NCBI RefSeq assembly: GCF_902833055.1 | Contig: NZ_CADFEJ010000004.1 | Location: 372,001-436,000 of the forward strand | Source: Burkholderia territorii | GTDB taxonomy: Bacteria > Pseudomonadota > Gammaproteobacteria > Burkholderiales > Burkholderiaceae | Direction: 5' to 3' | Length of the DNA: 64,000 nt | In this document: positions 54,925 through 64,000 of the stretch, one piece after another | Position numbering within the stretch: the stretch's first letter is position 1 | Layout of the letters: every line of letters starts with the position of its first letter | Position numbers and translations under genes: made by a program | The notes under the pieces: model-generated | What the model saw: the letters and a program-made list of their open reading frames with translations, nothing else | What the model was told of the DNA's origin: nothing | Databases searched by the model: none

Positions 54925-56475
54925 TCATTCGGCCGCCGGTGCGCGGAACTGCCAGCGGCGCGCGGCCGGGCGGGGCGCCGGGCTGCGGCGGCGAAATTCG
55001 ACTGCGATCCCGCGCCGCGGCGCATCGGCGACGAACGCGTCGAGCAGTTCCAGCACGTCGTGATCGATGTAGTCGGCGCGCGTCGCATCGATGATCACGG
55101 CCGCGCGGTCGGGAATGTGCCGCAGGTGATGCTTGACCTGCACCTTGCCGAGGAACGACACGTCCTTGCGGAACGACAGCAGGAAGTGGTCGTCGTGCTG
55201 CGCGAGCGTGACGGGGCTTTTCAGGTTCGCCACTGCGACTGCCAGCACGCTGCACGCGAGTCCGAGCGCGATGCCGAACAGCAGGTCGACCGCCAGCACG
55301 CCCGCGATCGTCGCGGCGAACGGCACGAACGCGGCCGGGCCCTGCTTCAGCACCGAGCGGAACAACGCCGGTTTCGCGAGCTTGAAGCCGGTGTGGATCA
55401 GGATCGCGGCGAGGCTCGCGAGCGGGATCAGGTTGATCAGCCCGGTGAGCGCGAACACGCTGGCAAGCAGCAGGATCCCGTGCACGATCGCCGACATCCG
55501 GCTTTGCGCACCCGCGTGCACGTTCACCGAACTGCGCACGATCACCGACGTGATCGGCAGTCCGCCGACCGCGCCCGCGACGAGATTGCCGACGCCCTGC
55601 GCCTTCAGTTCGCGGTCCGGCTGGGTCGGCCGGCGCTTCGGATCGATCTGTTCGACCGCCTCCAGGCTCAGCAGCGTCTCGAGGCTCGCGACGACCGCGA
55701 GCGTGATCGCGACGCGCCATACGTCCGGATTGACCAGTTGCGCGAAGTTCGGGCCGAACTCGGCGTGCTTGAGCGACGCCGCGAGTGCCGCGAACGATTC
55801 GAGCTCCGGCAGCGTGACGCGATGTGCGGCGCCCGGCGCGACCGACGGTGCAACGACGCCGAGCGCGAGCGTCGCGCCGATGCCGAACACGACGACCGCG
55901 AGCGGCGCGGGCACCGAGCGCACCCAGCCGAAGCGCTTGAGCGCCGGCTGGTCCCACGCGATGAGCATGACGAGCGACACGAGTGCGATGGCCGTCGCGG
56001 CCCAGGCGGTCGGCAGGTTCGGCCATGACGCAAACGATTGCGCGGCCGGCCCGCCGATGCCGAATGCGAACGGAATCTGCTTGACGATCAGCAGCAGGCC
56101 GATCGCGGCGAGCATGCCCTTGATGACGGGCGACGGCACGTAAGCGGCGAAGCGGCCGGCGCGGAGCATGCCGAAGCCGAACTGCAGCACGCCGGACAGC
56201 AGCACCGCGAGCAGGAATGCGGAAAAGCTGCCGAGTTGCGCGATCCCTTCGACGACGATCACGACGAGGCCGGCGGCCGGTCCGCTGACCGACAGCGACG
56301 AGCCGCTCAGCAGCGCGACGACGATGCCGCCGACGATGCCGGACACGAGCCCGGCGAACGGCTCGACGCCGGATGCATTGGCGATGCCGAGACACAACGG
56401 CAGCGCGACGAGGAAAACGACGATACCGGCGACGATGTCGCGCGGCAGCGTGGAGAGGTGCTCGTTCAGTTTCAT
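54925..56475 (-). CDS. SulP family anion (probable bicarbonate) transporter
   Basis: A 516-residue SLC26/SulP protein. The membrane domain starts LPRDIVAGIVVFLVALPLCL, and about twelve helices reach residue 390. A C-terminal STAS domain contains VIIDATRADYIDHDVLELLD and an Arg-rich tail. It lies 35 bases downstream of a beta-carbonic anhydrase gene on the same strand, as in known bicarbonate-uptake pairs, so bicarbonate is favoured over sulphate. ATG 56475 begins MKLNEHLSTL. Confidence 0.85.
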   Translation of the reverse strand: MKLNEHLSTLPRDIVAGIVVFLVALPLCLGIANASGVEPFAGLVSGIVGGIVVALLSGSSLSVSGPAAGLVVIVVEGIAQLGSFSAFLLAVLLSGVLQFGFGMLRAGRFAAYVPSPVIKGMLAAIGLLLIVKQIPFAFGIGGPAAQSFASWPNLPTAWAATAIALVSLVMLIAWDQPALKRFGWVRSVPAPLAVVVFGIGATLALGVVAPSVAPGAAHRVTLPELESFAALAASLKHAEFGPNFAQLVNPDVWRVAITLAVVASLETLLSLEAVEQIDPKRRPTQPDRELKAQGVGNLVAGAVGGLPITSVIVRSSVNVHAGAQSRMSAIVHGILLLASVFALTGLINLIPLASLAAILIHTGFKLAKPALFRSVLKQGPAAFVPFAATIAGVLAVDLLFGIALGLACSVLAVAVANLKSPVTLAQHDDHFLLSFRKDVSFLGKVQVKHHLRHIPDRAAVIIDATRADYIDHDVLELLDAFVADAPRRGIAVEFRRRSPAPRPAARRWQFRAPAAE

Positions 56476-56510
56476 GGTTGGCGCAATTTCATTGGCGTAA
56501 GAGGGGCGGA

Positions 56511-57152
56511 TCAGCCGAGTGCGGCGGCCGTGGCGGCATGCTCCGGCTCGACTTCGACCGGGGCTGCCGTGTAGCCGGAGTCGAGTTCCTTCAGGCGGCC
56601 GTCGGCGAGCGAAAAGATCCAGCCGTGCACGAGCGGCGGCCGCTGCCGGCCGCGCACGATCGGCGACGCACGAAGCAGCCGCACCTGTTCGAGCACGTTG
56701 AGTTCGGCCAGGCGGTCGGCGGCCGCCGTGTCGTCGAGCCCGGCGAGCGCGTCGCGATGGCGCCGCGCAAGCGCGCACAGCGGCGCGATGCGGCGTGCAA
56801 CGTGCGGCAGGTCGGCGGGCGGCGGCAGCAGCGACGCGCGCACGCCGCCGCATCCGTAATGGCCGCACACGATCACGTGATCGACTTCGAGCACGCGCAC
56901 GGCGTACTCGAGCACGCTCGCCGAATTGTCGTCGTCGGGATGGAACAGGTTCGCGATGTTGCGATGGACGAACAGCTCGCCGGGCGCGCAGTGCGTGATG
57001 GTTTCGGCTGGCACCCGGCTGTCGGCGCAGCCGATCCACAGCACGCGCGGGTTCTGGCCGCGGGCAAGTGCCTCGAAGAAGCCGGGCGTGTGTTCGTGCG
57101 TCTCGCGGGCCCAGGCGATGTTGGCAACCAGCATGCTCTTGGGGCGATTCAT
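56511..57152 (-). CDS. can: Beta-class carbonic anhydrase
   Basis: A 213-residue zinc enzyme interconverting CO2 and bicarbonate. Zinc ligands are Cys42, His98 and Cys101 (WIGCADSRVPAETI and VIVCGHYGCGGVRASL), with the Asp44-Arg46 dyad intact. ELFVHRNIANLFHPDDDNSA is also conserved. AAAGGAG lies six bases before ATG 57152. It heads a two-gene operon with the SulP transporter, supplying bicarbonate for carboxylation at ambient CO2. Confidence 0.94.
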   Translation of the reverse strand: MNRPKSMLVANIAWARETHEHTPGFFEALARGQNPRVLWIGCADSRVPAETITHCAPGELFVHRNIANLFHPDDDNSASVLEYAVRVLEVDHVIVCGHYGCGGVRASLLPPPADLPHVARRIAPLCALARRHRDALAGLDDTAAADRLAELNVLEQVRLLRASPIVRGRQRPPLVHGWIFSLADGRLKELDSGYTAAPVEVEPEHAATAAALG

Positions 57153-57215
57153 GAGGACTCCTTTCTGATAGGGGCAAACGGATACCGGACGAAGTGGAGC
57201 AATATGATGCTTTCT

Positions 57216-57291
57216 AAATTGAAAGGTTCAATTTCGTCCGATATTAGGGGTATGCCCTAACGTCTGGTGCCATTGATACAAATTGTTTCAA
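57216..57291 (-). promoter_or_regulatory. Paired TTCAA dyads upstream of can, candidate operator
   Basis: AAATTGAA-AGG-TTCAATTT (57216-57234) is an 8-bp inverted repeat. A second dyad, TTGATACAAATTGTTTCAA (57273-57291), shares the TTGA/TTCAA half-sites with one mismatch. Both lie in an unusually A/T-rich gap (57153-57539) just upstream of the carbonic anhydrase start, where a regulator would be expected to bind. Confidence 0.45.
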
Positions 57292-57462
57292 CTGGATCTG
57301 ACGAGGTGCATCGAATGCACCAATAGAACGCACGATATGTATCGTGCATGCCTTTTCCCGCTGGCGCCCATGTGGCAAGGGGTTCCGCATGATGCTGCCG
57401 GTGCGGCGCGAATCGGAAAGGATTGCCGCATCGAATGGGAAGTTAATCGAATATGACGGAAA

Positions 57463-57505
57463 AAATGAAAATGGCCATTCACGCAATAATTCGTGAATGG
57501 CCATT
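57463..57505 (-). terminator. Terminator after the BamE-like gene
   Basis: A perfect 14-bp stem (57470-57483 with 57492-57505, 8-base loop), read leftward, is followed by TTCATTTTTT. It begins 35 bases past the lipoprotein stop. Confidence 0.85.
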
Positions 57506-57539
57506 GTGAAAATTGCGTATGAACGCGCAATCGATCCGA

Positions 57540-58052
57540 TCAGAACAGGTTTCGGCGGTCTGGGTCGTGCAGCGGGTCCGGCGTTTTCTGCGTGGTGCGC
57601 AGGATGCCCTGCTGGTCGAAGTAGAAGCTGTACATCATGTACCAGACGTTGTCTTCGAGATAGCGGTAAGTCCACACTTCGCGCTTCATCAGCGGAAAGT
57701 AGGACGTCTCGACCGGGCGGCCGAAATTGACCAGCACGTCGGTCTTGGTCCACTTGCCGATCTCGGCGCGATAGAACTCGCTCGGCTGCAGCACCTGGCG
57801 GACATTGACGATCCGGTGGGCCGCGTCGACGTCGGCGGCAATGGTGATTTCGCCCATCGGCTGGGTCGGCCACATCAGGCGCTTGCCGCCGCCGGGCAGA
57901 TCGTAGATCTCGCGCGGCGGGCCCATGCGCGCGACGATCGCCGACTCGTCCTGGCCGGCCTGGTATTGCTGCCACGGTTGTGCACAACCGGCAAGCAGCG
58001 CCGCCGCGCAGGCGACCAGCACCGGCAGGCGCACGGGAATGCGAATGCGCAT
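57540..58052 (-). CDS. BamE/SmpA-like lipoprotein
   Basis: A 170-residue lipoprotein with signal segment VLVACAAALLAGCAQPWQQY (lipobox LAGC, Cys near residue 23). QAGQDESAIVARMGPPREIY and VLVNFGRPVETSYFPLMKRE form two repeats of the small alpha/beta domain typical of SmpA/OmlA/BamE. It is longer than BamE (about 110 residues) and has two such repeats, so it is more likely a relative than BamE itself. It probably sits in the outer membrane. It is divergent from the binding-protein gene. Confidence 0.75.
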   Translation of the reverse strand: MRIRIPVRLPVLVACAAALLAGCAQPWQQYQAGQDESAIVARMGPPREIYDLPGGGKRLMWPTQPMGEITIAADVDAAHRIVNVRQVLQPSEFYRAEIGKWTKTDVLVNFGRPVETSYFPLMKREVWTYRYLEDNVWYMMYSFYFDQQGILRTTQKTPDPLHDPDRRNLF

Positions 58053-58241
58053 GTGTTTCTCCAGAGCTCTCTAACCGCGCAGTTGTATCACGGACGGCGC
58101 GCGCCTGTGCATCGTGCCGAAAAAATCGGTGCGGATCGCGGGCTGCGGCCGTCGACGTGTCGCGGCGCGCCGCGCTTGCGGGTGGCGGCGCTCGCGGCCT
58201 ATGATCCGCGCTTCTCGGACAGATTGAAGGGCGAGGAGTCG

Positions 58242-59501
58242 ATGCAGCTGTGGAAACGGTGTGCGCTCGCATTGAGCGCGGGGTGGATGTTTGCGTCGTC
58301 CGCGTTGGCGGCGGGCGAGCCGGTGCGGATCGCGCTGATCGAAGGCATGTCGGGCCCGTTCGCGAACGCGGGCGCGGCGGTCGAGCGCAACCTGCGCTTC
58401 GGCGTCGAACAGGTCAATGCGGCCGGCGGCGTGAAACTGCGCGACGGCGCGCATCCGCTCGAACTCGTCGTGCTCGACAGCAAGGGCAGCCCGGAGGAGG
58501 CGCTCGTGCAGTTGCGCGCGGCGGCGGACCGGCACATCGGCTTCGTCGCGCAGGGCAACAGCTCGGCAGTCGCGGCCGCGCTCGTGGCGGCGCTCGACAA
58601 GCTGAACACGCGCAATCCGGACAGCCGGATGCTGTTCCTGAACTATTCGGCCGACGATCCGGCGCTCACGGGTGCGCGTTGCAGCTTCTGGCATTTCCGC
58701 TTCGATGCGCACGCGGGGATGCGGATGGCCGCGCTGGCGGATGTCATGGCACGCGACCGCACGCTGCGCAAGGTCTACCTGCTGAACCAGGACTACAGCT
58801 TCGGTCACGACGTCAGCGCGCTGGCGCGGCAGGCGCTGGCCGAGCGACGCCCCGACGTGACTATCGCCGGCGACGAATTCCATCCGATCGGGCGCATCAA
58901 GGATTTCTCGCCTTATATCGCGAAGATCCGGGCGAGCGGTGCGGACGCCGTCGTGACCGGCAACTGGGGCAACGATCTCACGCTGCTGGTGAAGGCGGCG
59001 CGCGAGCAAGGGCTGAACGCGAAGTTCTATACGTTCTACGGCAACAGCCTCGGCGCGCCCGCCGCGCTTGGCGATGCGGGCGTCGGGCGGGTGGTGGCCG
59101 TCGCCGACTGGCATCCGAACGCAGGAGGCGCGAAGTCGGACGCATTCTACCGCGCGTTCCGGACCCGTTTCCCCGCGGCGCAAGACGACTACCCGGTGCG
59201 GCGCATGAGCCTGATGATCGAAATGCTCGCGGCGGCAATGACGCGGGCCGGCTCGGCCGATCCTGTCGCGGTGGCCCGTGCGCTCGAGGGGCTGTCGTTC
59301 GACGACGGCTTCCACGCGTCGACGATGCGCGCGCAGGATCATCAGTTGATCCAGCCCCTTTATGTCATGGAAATGGACAAGGCCGGCGCGCCGGGCGTGC
59401 GCTTCGACAACGAGGGCTCGGGATATGGCTTCCGGACGGTCCTCGCGGTGCCCGCGCAGCGTGCGCAGACGCCGTCGACCTGTTCGATGACGCGCCCGTG
59501 A
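58242..59501 (+). CDS. Periplasmic binding protein, branched-chain amino acid ABC type
   Basis: A 419-residue Leu/Ile/Val-binding-like protein. The signal peptide (LWKRCALALSAGWMFASSAL, cleaved after ALA) precedes the type-I periplasmic binding fold. VRIALIEGMSGPFANAGAAV and LRKVYLLNQDYSFGHDVSAL are its ligand-lobe motifs, with VTGNWGNDLTLLVKAAREQG later. The usual permease and ATPase genes are not nearby; rpsO follows. It may work with a transporter elsewhere. GAGGAG precedes ATG 58242. Confidence 0.85.
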   Translation: MQLWKRCALALSAGWMFASSALAAGEPVRIALIEGMSGPFANAGAAVERNLRFGVEQVNAAGGVKLRDGAHPLELVVLDSKGSPEEALVQLRAAADRHIGFVAQGNSSAVAAALVAALDKLNTRNPDSRMLFLNYSADDPALTGARCSFWHFRFDAHAGMRMAALADVMARDRTLRKVYLLNQDYSFGHDVSALARQALAERRPDVTIAGDEFHPIGRIKDFSPYIAKIRASGADAVVTGNWGNDLTLLVKAAREQGLNAKFYTFYGNSLGAPAALGDAGVGRVVAVADWHPNAGGAKSDAFYRAFRTRFPAAQDDYPVRRMSLMIEMLAAAMTRAGSADPVAVARALEGLSFDDGFHASTMRAQDHQLIQPLYVMEMDKAGAPGVRFDNEGSGYGFRTVLAVPAQRAQTPSTCSMTRP

Positions 59502-59530
59502 CAGGGGGCGGTAGGAACGGCGTGCAGTTG

Positions 59531-59539
59531 TGCTACAAT
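59531..59539 (+). promoter_or_regulatory. Extended -10 promoter of rpsO
   Basis: TGCTACAAT matches an extended -10 (TGn plus TACAAT) 81 bases before rpsO. No -35 is needed for this class, and none is evident. Confidence 0.5.
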
Positions 59540-59620
59540 GCCCGCCGGTTGTAAGTCACGGCACGGCCATTCTTCCGTGTCCGCCTGTTCAGTTAGCAAG
59601 TAGGAATCAAAGGAAATCAC

Positions 59621-59890
59621 ATGTCTGTTGCAGATATCAAGAAGTCGGAAGTCGTTGCTCAGTTCGCCCGCGGTACCAACGACACGGGCTCGCCCGAAGT
59701 CCAGGTCGCACTGCTGACCGCACGTATCGTCGAACTGACGGGTCACTTCAAGACCCACGCGAAGGACCACCACAGCCGCCGCGGCCTGCTGCGCATGGTG
59801 AGCCGCCGCCGCAAGCTGCTCGACTACCTCAAGGGCAAGGATGCCGACCGTTACCGCGCGCTGATCGAGAAGCTGGGTCTGCGTAAGTAA
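59621..59890 (+). CDS. rpsO: 30S ribosomal protein S15
   Basis: An 89-residue uS15, which binds the 16S rRNA central domain and forms the B4 bridge to the 50S subunit. [40 protein letters not shown] and [20 protein letters not shown] are family-invariant. It precedes pnp as in most proteobacteria, but an intrinsic terminator lies between them. ATG 59621 follows AAAGGAAATCAC. Confidence 0.98.
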   Translation: MSVADIKKSEVVAQFARGTNDTGSPEVQVALLTARIVELTGHFKTHAKDHHSRRGLLRMVSRRRKLLDYLKGKDADRYRALIEKLGLRK

Positions 59891-59913
59891 TCGGGGCGAT
59901 TGCCGCCAGCAAG

Positions 59914-59952
59914 ATGCCTGTGTCAGTCCGCTGATGCAGGCATTTTGTTTTT
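59914..59952 (+). terminator. Terminator between rpsO and pnp
   Basis: A stem with ATGCCTG/CAGGCAT and inner TCAG/CTGA (59914-59943) is followed by TTTGTTTTT. Confidence 0.8.
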
Positions 59953-60180
59953 GCGCGGTGCGTAGCGTCACGCGCACCGCGGGTAGTCCGGCACGTGAGT
60001 GCCGGCTGCCGGAACGGCTGATACCGGGGTCGGGATTTGTGTCATTCCAGCGAGGCGCTCGTCGAGCGGCGCGCTGGAATGGCATAAAAAACACACCTTG
60101 CTCCGGGTGATTCGGTCGGGACGCCGCCGCACGGGATGGCCCGCGCGGCGAATGAAATGAATGAATACAAAGGAGCAACC

Positions 60181-62328
60181 ATGTCCATGTTCAACAAGGT
60201 CGTGAAGGAATTCCAGTGGGGCCAGCACAAGGTGCGCCTCGAAACCGGTGAAGTCGCTCGCCAGGCGAGCGGTGCCGTGATCGTCGACGTGGAAGACACC
60301 GTCGTGCTGGCAACCGTCGTCGGCGCGAAGTCGGCGAAGCCGGGCCAGGATTTCTTCCCGCTGACCGTCGACTACCTCGAAAAGACCTACTCGGCCGGCA
60401 AGATCCCGGGCGGTTTCTTCCGTCGCGAAGGCCGTCCGTCGGAACACGAGACGCTGACGTCGCGCCTGATCGACCGTCCGCTGCGCCCGCTGTTCCCGGA
60501 AGGCTTCTACAACGAAGTCCAGGTCGTGGTCCACGTGCTGTCCGTGAACCCGGAAATTCCGGCGGACATCCCTGCGCTGATCGGCGCATCGGCCGCGCTT
60601 GCCGTGTCGGGCCTGCCGTTCAACGGTCCGGTCGGCGCCGCGCGCGTTGCGTACATCGACAACGCATACGTGCTGAACCCGACGCGTGAGCAGCTCAAGG
60701 CATCGAGCCTCGACCTCGTCGTCGCCGGCACGGAGCGTGCGGTGTTGATGGTCGAGTCGGAAGCCGACCAGCTGCCGGAAGACGTGATGCTGGGCGCGGT
60801 CGTGTTCGGCCACGAGCAGATGCAGGTGGCGATCGATGCGATCCACGAACTCGTGCGCGACGGCGGCAAGCCCGAATGGGACTGGCAGCCGGCACCCAAG
60901 AACGAGGCGCTGATCGCGCGCGTGACGGAACTGGCGCACGGCGACCTGCTCGCCGCTTACCAGCTGCGCGACAAGCAAGCGCGTTCGACGAAGCTGAAGG
61001 AAGTCTACGCGGCGACCTCGGCGAAGCTCGAGGAAGAAGCGCTGGCGGCCGGCACGGTCGCGGCCGACAAGGCTACGGTCGGCAACATCCTGTTCGACAT
61101 CGAAGCGAAGATCGTGCGTTCGCAGATCCTGAACGGCGAGCCGCGCATCGACGGTCGCGACACGCGCACCGTGCGCCCGATCGAGATCCGCACCGGCGTG
61201 CTGCCGCGCACCCACGGCTCGGCGCTGTTCACGCGCGGCGAAACGCAGGCGCTCGTCGTGGCGACGCTCGGCACGAAGGGTGACGAGCAGATCATCGACG
61301 CGCTCGAAGGCGAATACCGCGAGCGCTTCATGCTCCACTACAACATGCCCCCGTTCGCAACCGGCGAAACGGGTCGCGTCGGCTCGCCGAAGCGCCGTGA
61401 AATCGGTCACGGCCGTCTCGCGAAGCGCGCACTGGTCAAGTGCCTGCCGAGCGCCGAGGAATTCGGCTACTCGATCCGTGTCGTGTCGGAAATCACCGAG
61501 TCGAACGGTTCGTCGTCGATGGCGTCGGTGTGCGGCGGCTGCCTCGCGCTGATGGACGCCGGCGTGCCGATGAAGGCGCACGTCGCGGGCATCGCGATGG
61601 GCCTGATCCTCGAAGGCAACAAGTTCGCGGTGCTGACCGACATCCTCGGCGACGAGGATCACCTCGGCGACATGGACTTCAAGGTGGCCGGCACCGAGCA
61701 CGGCGTGACGGCGCTGCAGATGGACATCAAGATCCAGGGCATCACGAAGGAAATCATGCAGGTCGCGCTCGCGCAGGCGAAGGAAGGCCGCATGCACATC
61801 CTCGGCAAGATGACGTCGGCGGTCTCGGGCGCGAACACGCAACTGTCGGAATTCGCGCCGCGCATGATCACGATCAAGATCAACCCGGAAAAGATCCGCG
61901 ACGTGATCGGCAAGGGCGGTTCGGTGATCCGCGCGCTGACCGAGGAAACCGGCACGACCATCGACATCTCGGACGACGGCGTCGTGACGATCGCGAGCAC
62001 GAGCAGCGAAGGCATGGCCGAGGCGAAGAAGCGCATCGAGAACATCACGGCCGAGATCGAAGTCGGCCAGGTGTACGAAGGCACGGTGCTCAAGCTGCTC
62101 GACTTCGGCGCGATCGTGAACCTGCTGCCGGGCAAGGACGGCCTGCTGCACATCTCGGAAATCGTCAACGAGCGCGTGAAGGACATCAACGACTACCTGA
62201 AGGAAGGCCAGCAGGTGAAGGTCAAGGTGATCCAGACGGACGAGAAGGGTCGCGTGCGTCTGTCGGCGAAGGCGCTGCTGAACGAAGCAGCGGCAGCGTC
62301 GCAGGCGGATACGCCGCCGCAGCAGTAA
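60181..62328 (+). CDS. pnp: Polyribonucleotide nucleotidyltransferase
   Basis: A 715-residue 3'-5' phosphorolytic exoribonuclease of the degradosome. Two RNase PH domains are present: one has [20 protein letters not shown] and the other [14 protein letters not shown] [22 protein letters not shown] domain ([20 protein letters not shown]) and an S1 domain ([20 protein letters not shown]) follow. AAAGGAG precedes ATG 60181; an upstream in-frame ATG is disfavoured. A terminator follows. Confidence 0.97.
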   Translation: MSMFNKVVKEFQWGQHKVRLETGEVARQASGAVIVDVEDTVVLATVVGAKSAKPGQDFFPLTVDYLEKTYSAGKIPGGFFRREGRPSEHETLTSRLIDRPLRPLFPEGFYNEVQVVVHVLSVNPEIPADIPALIGASAALAVSGLPFNGPVGAARVAYIDNAYVLNPTREQLKASSLDLVVAGTERAVLMVESEADQLPEDVMLGAVVFGHEQMQVAIDAIHELVRDGGKPEWDWQPAPKNEALIARVTELAHGDLLAAYQLRDKQARSTKLKEVYAATSAKLEEEALAAGTVAADKATVGNILFDIEAKIVRSQILNGEPRIDGRDTRTVRPIEIRTGVLPRTHGSALFTRGETQALVVATLGTKGDEQIIDALEGEYRERFMLHYNMPPFATGETGRVGSPKRREIGHGRLAKRALVKCLPSAEEFGYSIRVVSEITESNGSSSMASVCGGCLALMDAGVPMKAHVAGIAMGLILEGNKFAVLTDILGDEDHLGDMDFKVAGTEHGVTALQMDIKIQGITKEIMQVALAQAKEGRMHILGKMTSAVSGANTQLSEFAPRMITIKINPEKIRDVIGKGGSVIRALTEETGTTIDISDDGVVTIASTSSEGMAEAKKRIENITAEIEVGQVYEGTVLKLLDFGAIVNLLPGKDGLLHISEIVNERVKDINDYLKEGQQVKVKVIQTDEKGRVRLSAKALLNEAAAASQADTPPQQ

Positions 62329-62343
62329 GCGGACAGGCGTGAG

Positions 62344-62380
62344 AACGGCCGGCAGTGCGAAAGCGTGCCGGCCGTTTTTT
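62344..62380 (+). terminator. Terminator after pnp
   Basis: AACGGCCGGCA (62344-62354) pairs with TGCCGGCCGTT (62366-62376), followed by TTTT. Confidence 0.9.
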
Positions 62381-62469
62381 CTGTAGCATCGTTGTGCGGC
62401 GCAGCAGCGCCTGCGAGGCGCCCGTGCCGCGTGCGGGTGCGCCATCCGACCGATCCTGGAGCGACCACC

Positions 62470-63489
62470 ATGAAAGCCATCGAAATCACCGAATTCGGCG
62501 CCCCCGACGTGCTGAAGCTCGCGGAGCGTCCACGCCCCGAACCGAAGCGCGGCGAAGTGCTGATCAAGGTGGCGGCTTCCGGCGTGAACCGGCCGGACGT
62601 GTTTCAGCGCAAGGGCGCGTACGCGCCGCCGCCCGGCGCATCGGATCTGCCTGGCCTCGAGGTCGCGGGCGAGATCGTCGGCGGCGACCTGTCCGATGCG
62701 GCGCTGAACCCGTTCGGCCTGAAGCTGGGCGATCGCGTCTGCGCGCTGCTCGCGGGCGGCGGCTACGCCGAATATGCGGTCGCGCCGCTGCCGCAATGCC
62801 TGCCGGTGCCCGACGGGCTGACCGACATCGAGGCCGCATCGCTGCCCGAAACCTTCTTCACGGTGTGGAGCAACGTGTTCGACCGTGCGCTGCTCGGTGC
62901 GGGCGAGGGCGGCGAGCAGGAAACGCTGCTCGTGCAGGGCGGCTCGAGCGGAATCGGCGTGACGGCGATCCAGATCGCGCACGCGCTCGGCTTTCGCGTG
63001 TTCGCGACGGCCGGGAATGCCGACAAATGCCGCGCATGCGAGGCGCTCGGTGCAGAGCGTGCGATCAACTACAAGACCGAGGACTTCGTCGAGGTAGTCA
63101 AGTCGCTGACGCACGATCGCGGCGTCGACGTGATCCTCGACATGGTCGCGGGCTCGTACGTGCCGCGCGAGCTGTCCGCGCTCGCGGATGGCGGCCGCCT
63201 CGTGCTGATCGCGCTGCTCGGCGGTGCGAAGGCCGAGGTCAACCTCAACGAGATCCTGCGCCGCCGGCTGACGGTGACGGGCTCGACGCTGCGCCCGCGC
63301 CCGGTGGAATTCAAGGCGCGCATCGCCGCGCAGCTGAAGGCGCGCGTCTGGCCGCTGCTCGCGGACGGCCGCATCCGGCCGGTGATCTACCGCGTGCTGC
63401 CGGCCGGCGACGCCGCGCAGGCGCATGCACTGATGGAGAGCGGCGAGCACATCGGCAAGATCGTGCTGGATTGGGGCGCGAACACGTAA
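62470..63489 (+). CDS. NAD(P)H quinone oxidoreductase (PIG3 type)
   Basis: A 339-residue zinc-free medium-chain reductase. MKAIEITEFGAPDVLKLAER and ASGVNRPDVFQRKGAYAPPP form the GroES-like domain. LLVQGGSSGIGVTAIQIAHA is the NADPH-binding turn, and NLNEILRRRLTVTGSTLRPR is diagnostic of the PIG3/TP53I3 branch. It differs clearly from the reductase at 21943. GGAG lies nine bases before ATG 62470. The pnp-qor-tpiA order is typical of Burkholderia. Confidence 0.92.
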   Translation: MKAIEITEFGAPDVLKLAERPRPEPKRGEVLIKVAASGVNRPDVFQRKGAYAPPPGASDLPGLEVAGEIVGGDLSDAALNPFGLKLGDRVCALLAGGGYAEYAVAPLPQCLPVPDGLTDIEAASLPETFFTVWSNVFDRALLGAGEGGEQETLLVQGGSSGIGVTAIQIAHALGFRVFATAGNADKCRACEALGAERAINYKTEDFVEVVKSLTHDRGVDVILDMVAGSYVPRELSALADGGRLVLIALLGGAKAEVNLNEILRRRLTVTGSTLRPRPVEFKARIAAQLKARVWPLLADGRIRPVIYRVLPAGDAAQAHALMESGEHIGKIVLDWGANT

Positions 63490-63630
63490 TGGCCCGGGCG
63501 GCGGGCTTGACATGCGTGGTTTGACCGGTTCAAGCCGTGCGCAGTAAAATCGCGGGTTTGCTTCGCCAGATCCAACCTGACGGGCCGGATTCCGGCGCGT
63601 CAATGACAAGATAGTGACGAGACAGACACG

Positions 63631-64000
63631 ATGTCGAAACAACGAACGAAGCGAGTGATCGGCAACTGGAAGATGCACGGCCGGCTGGCCGGCAACCAGG
63701 CATTGCTGAACGAAGTGGTGCAGGGCGTGGGCGCGGTGCCGGCCGAAACGTCGGTCGGCGTATGCGTGCCGTTCCCGTACCTCGCGCAGGTTCAGGCGCA
63801 ACTCGGCGGCGGCCGTATCGCGTTCGGCGCGCAAGATGTGTCCGCGCACGAGCAGGGCGCGTTCACCGGTGAAGTGGCGGCCGCGATGGTGGCGGAGTTC
63901 GGCGCGCAGTATGCGATCGTCGGTCACTCGGAGCGTCGCGCGTATCACGGCGAGCGCAACGAAACCGTCGCCGCGAAGGCGCAGCGCGCGCTCGCGGCGG
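63631..64000 (+). CDS. tpiA: Triosephosphate isomerase, N-terminal part
   Basis: The first 123 codons of TIM, which interconverts dihydroxyacetone phosphate and glyceraldehyde 3-phosphate. RVIGNWKMHGRLAGNQALL holds the catalytic Asn/Lys pair, and AIVGHSERRAYHGERNETVA contains the catalytic His and phosphate loop. The frame runs off the right edge before the catalytic glutamate. The start at ATG 63631 fits the family's length. Confidence 0.96.
   Translation, partial: MSKQRTKRVIGNWKMHGRLAGNQALLNEVVQGVGAVPAETSVGVCVPFPYLAQVQAQLGGGRIAFGAQDVSAHEQGAFTGEVAAAMVAEFGAQYAIVGHSERRAYHGERNETVAAKAQRALAA

Noticed and set aside
57186-57240. The repeat CGGACGAA/TTCGTCCG as a nested operator around the can dyad
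   Set aside because: Its centre (57213) does not coincide with the inner dyad (57225), and an 8-bp pair 40 bases apart can arise by chance.
59968-63948. A long leftward open frame opposite pnp and the quinone reductase
   Set aside because: It has the same low-complexity Arg/Asp/His/Val composition caused by codon bias of the + strand genes. No domain is visible.

Overview
The window reads as a chromosomal segment of a Burkholderia, most likely of the B. cepacia complex. The evidence is very high G+C with strong G/C preference at third codon positions, and betaproteobacterial gene sets in familiar order: the LPS outer-core group beside msbA, rng-maf-rlmH-rsfS-nadD-hemF-purD, kdpFABC-DE, ilvBHC-psd-pssA-leuA, and rpsO-pnp-qor-tpiA. 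I see no tRNA or rRNA gene, insertion sequence, prophage, CRISPR array or obvious island. This is core genome, and most novelty lies in small regulatory elements and uncharacterised operons.

Layout. 0-8.4 kb: the tail of an unidentified gene and its terminator, two family-9 heptosyltransferases (+), then O-antigen ligase WaaL, a GT2 glycosyltransferase and WaaE (all -), with msbA divergent (+). 8.4-12.3 kb: an RcnB-like protein, a FUSC-type membrane protein, an MFS transporter overlapping a PRC-barrel lipoprotein gene, and YggL. 12.4-20.3 kb: a leftward housekeeping run (rng, maf, rlmH, rsfS, nadD, hemF, purD, yebC, upp). 20.5-22.9 kb: an SDR protein, mgsA and a quinone oxidoreductase.

23.1-31.6 kb: the high-affinity K+ uptake system kdpFABC, preceded by an extra 35-codon membrane ORF, with the KdpDE sensor/regulator after an internal terminator. 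31.7-37.8 kb: a DUF333 protein, a guanidine-II riboswitch controlling an SMR exporter (gdx/sugE), DUF4126, an FtsX-type permease, a truncated haemoglobin, AlaX and DUF924. 37.9-47.5 kb (all -): a GT39 membrane glycosyltransferase, an SDR, LOG and TetR genes overlapping by 4 bp, a lipid-type group (DgkA, GT4 glycosyltransferase, LpxH-like phosphatase), and a sigma factor-DUF3619-DUF3106-RDD run.

47.6-54.9 kb: ilvB-ilvH-ilvC, psd-pssA and leuA, giving branched-chain amino acid and phosphatidylethanolamine synthesis. leuA is preceded by a leucine-rich leader peptide rich in rare CTA codons. 54.9-58.1 kb: a SulP anion transporter with a beta-carbonic anhydrase, and a BamE-like lipoprotein. 58.2-64 kb: an orphan periplasmic binding protein, rpsO, pnp, a PIG3-type quinone reductase and the start of tpiA.

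The least explained signals are a terminator-bounded intergenic region at 39.9-40.06 kb that may encode a small RNA, the apparently leaderless leu leader, an apparent CTG start for nadD, an SDR protein lacking its catalytic Tyr/Lys, and paired TTCAA dyads upstream of the carbonic anhydrase gene.
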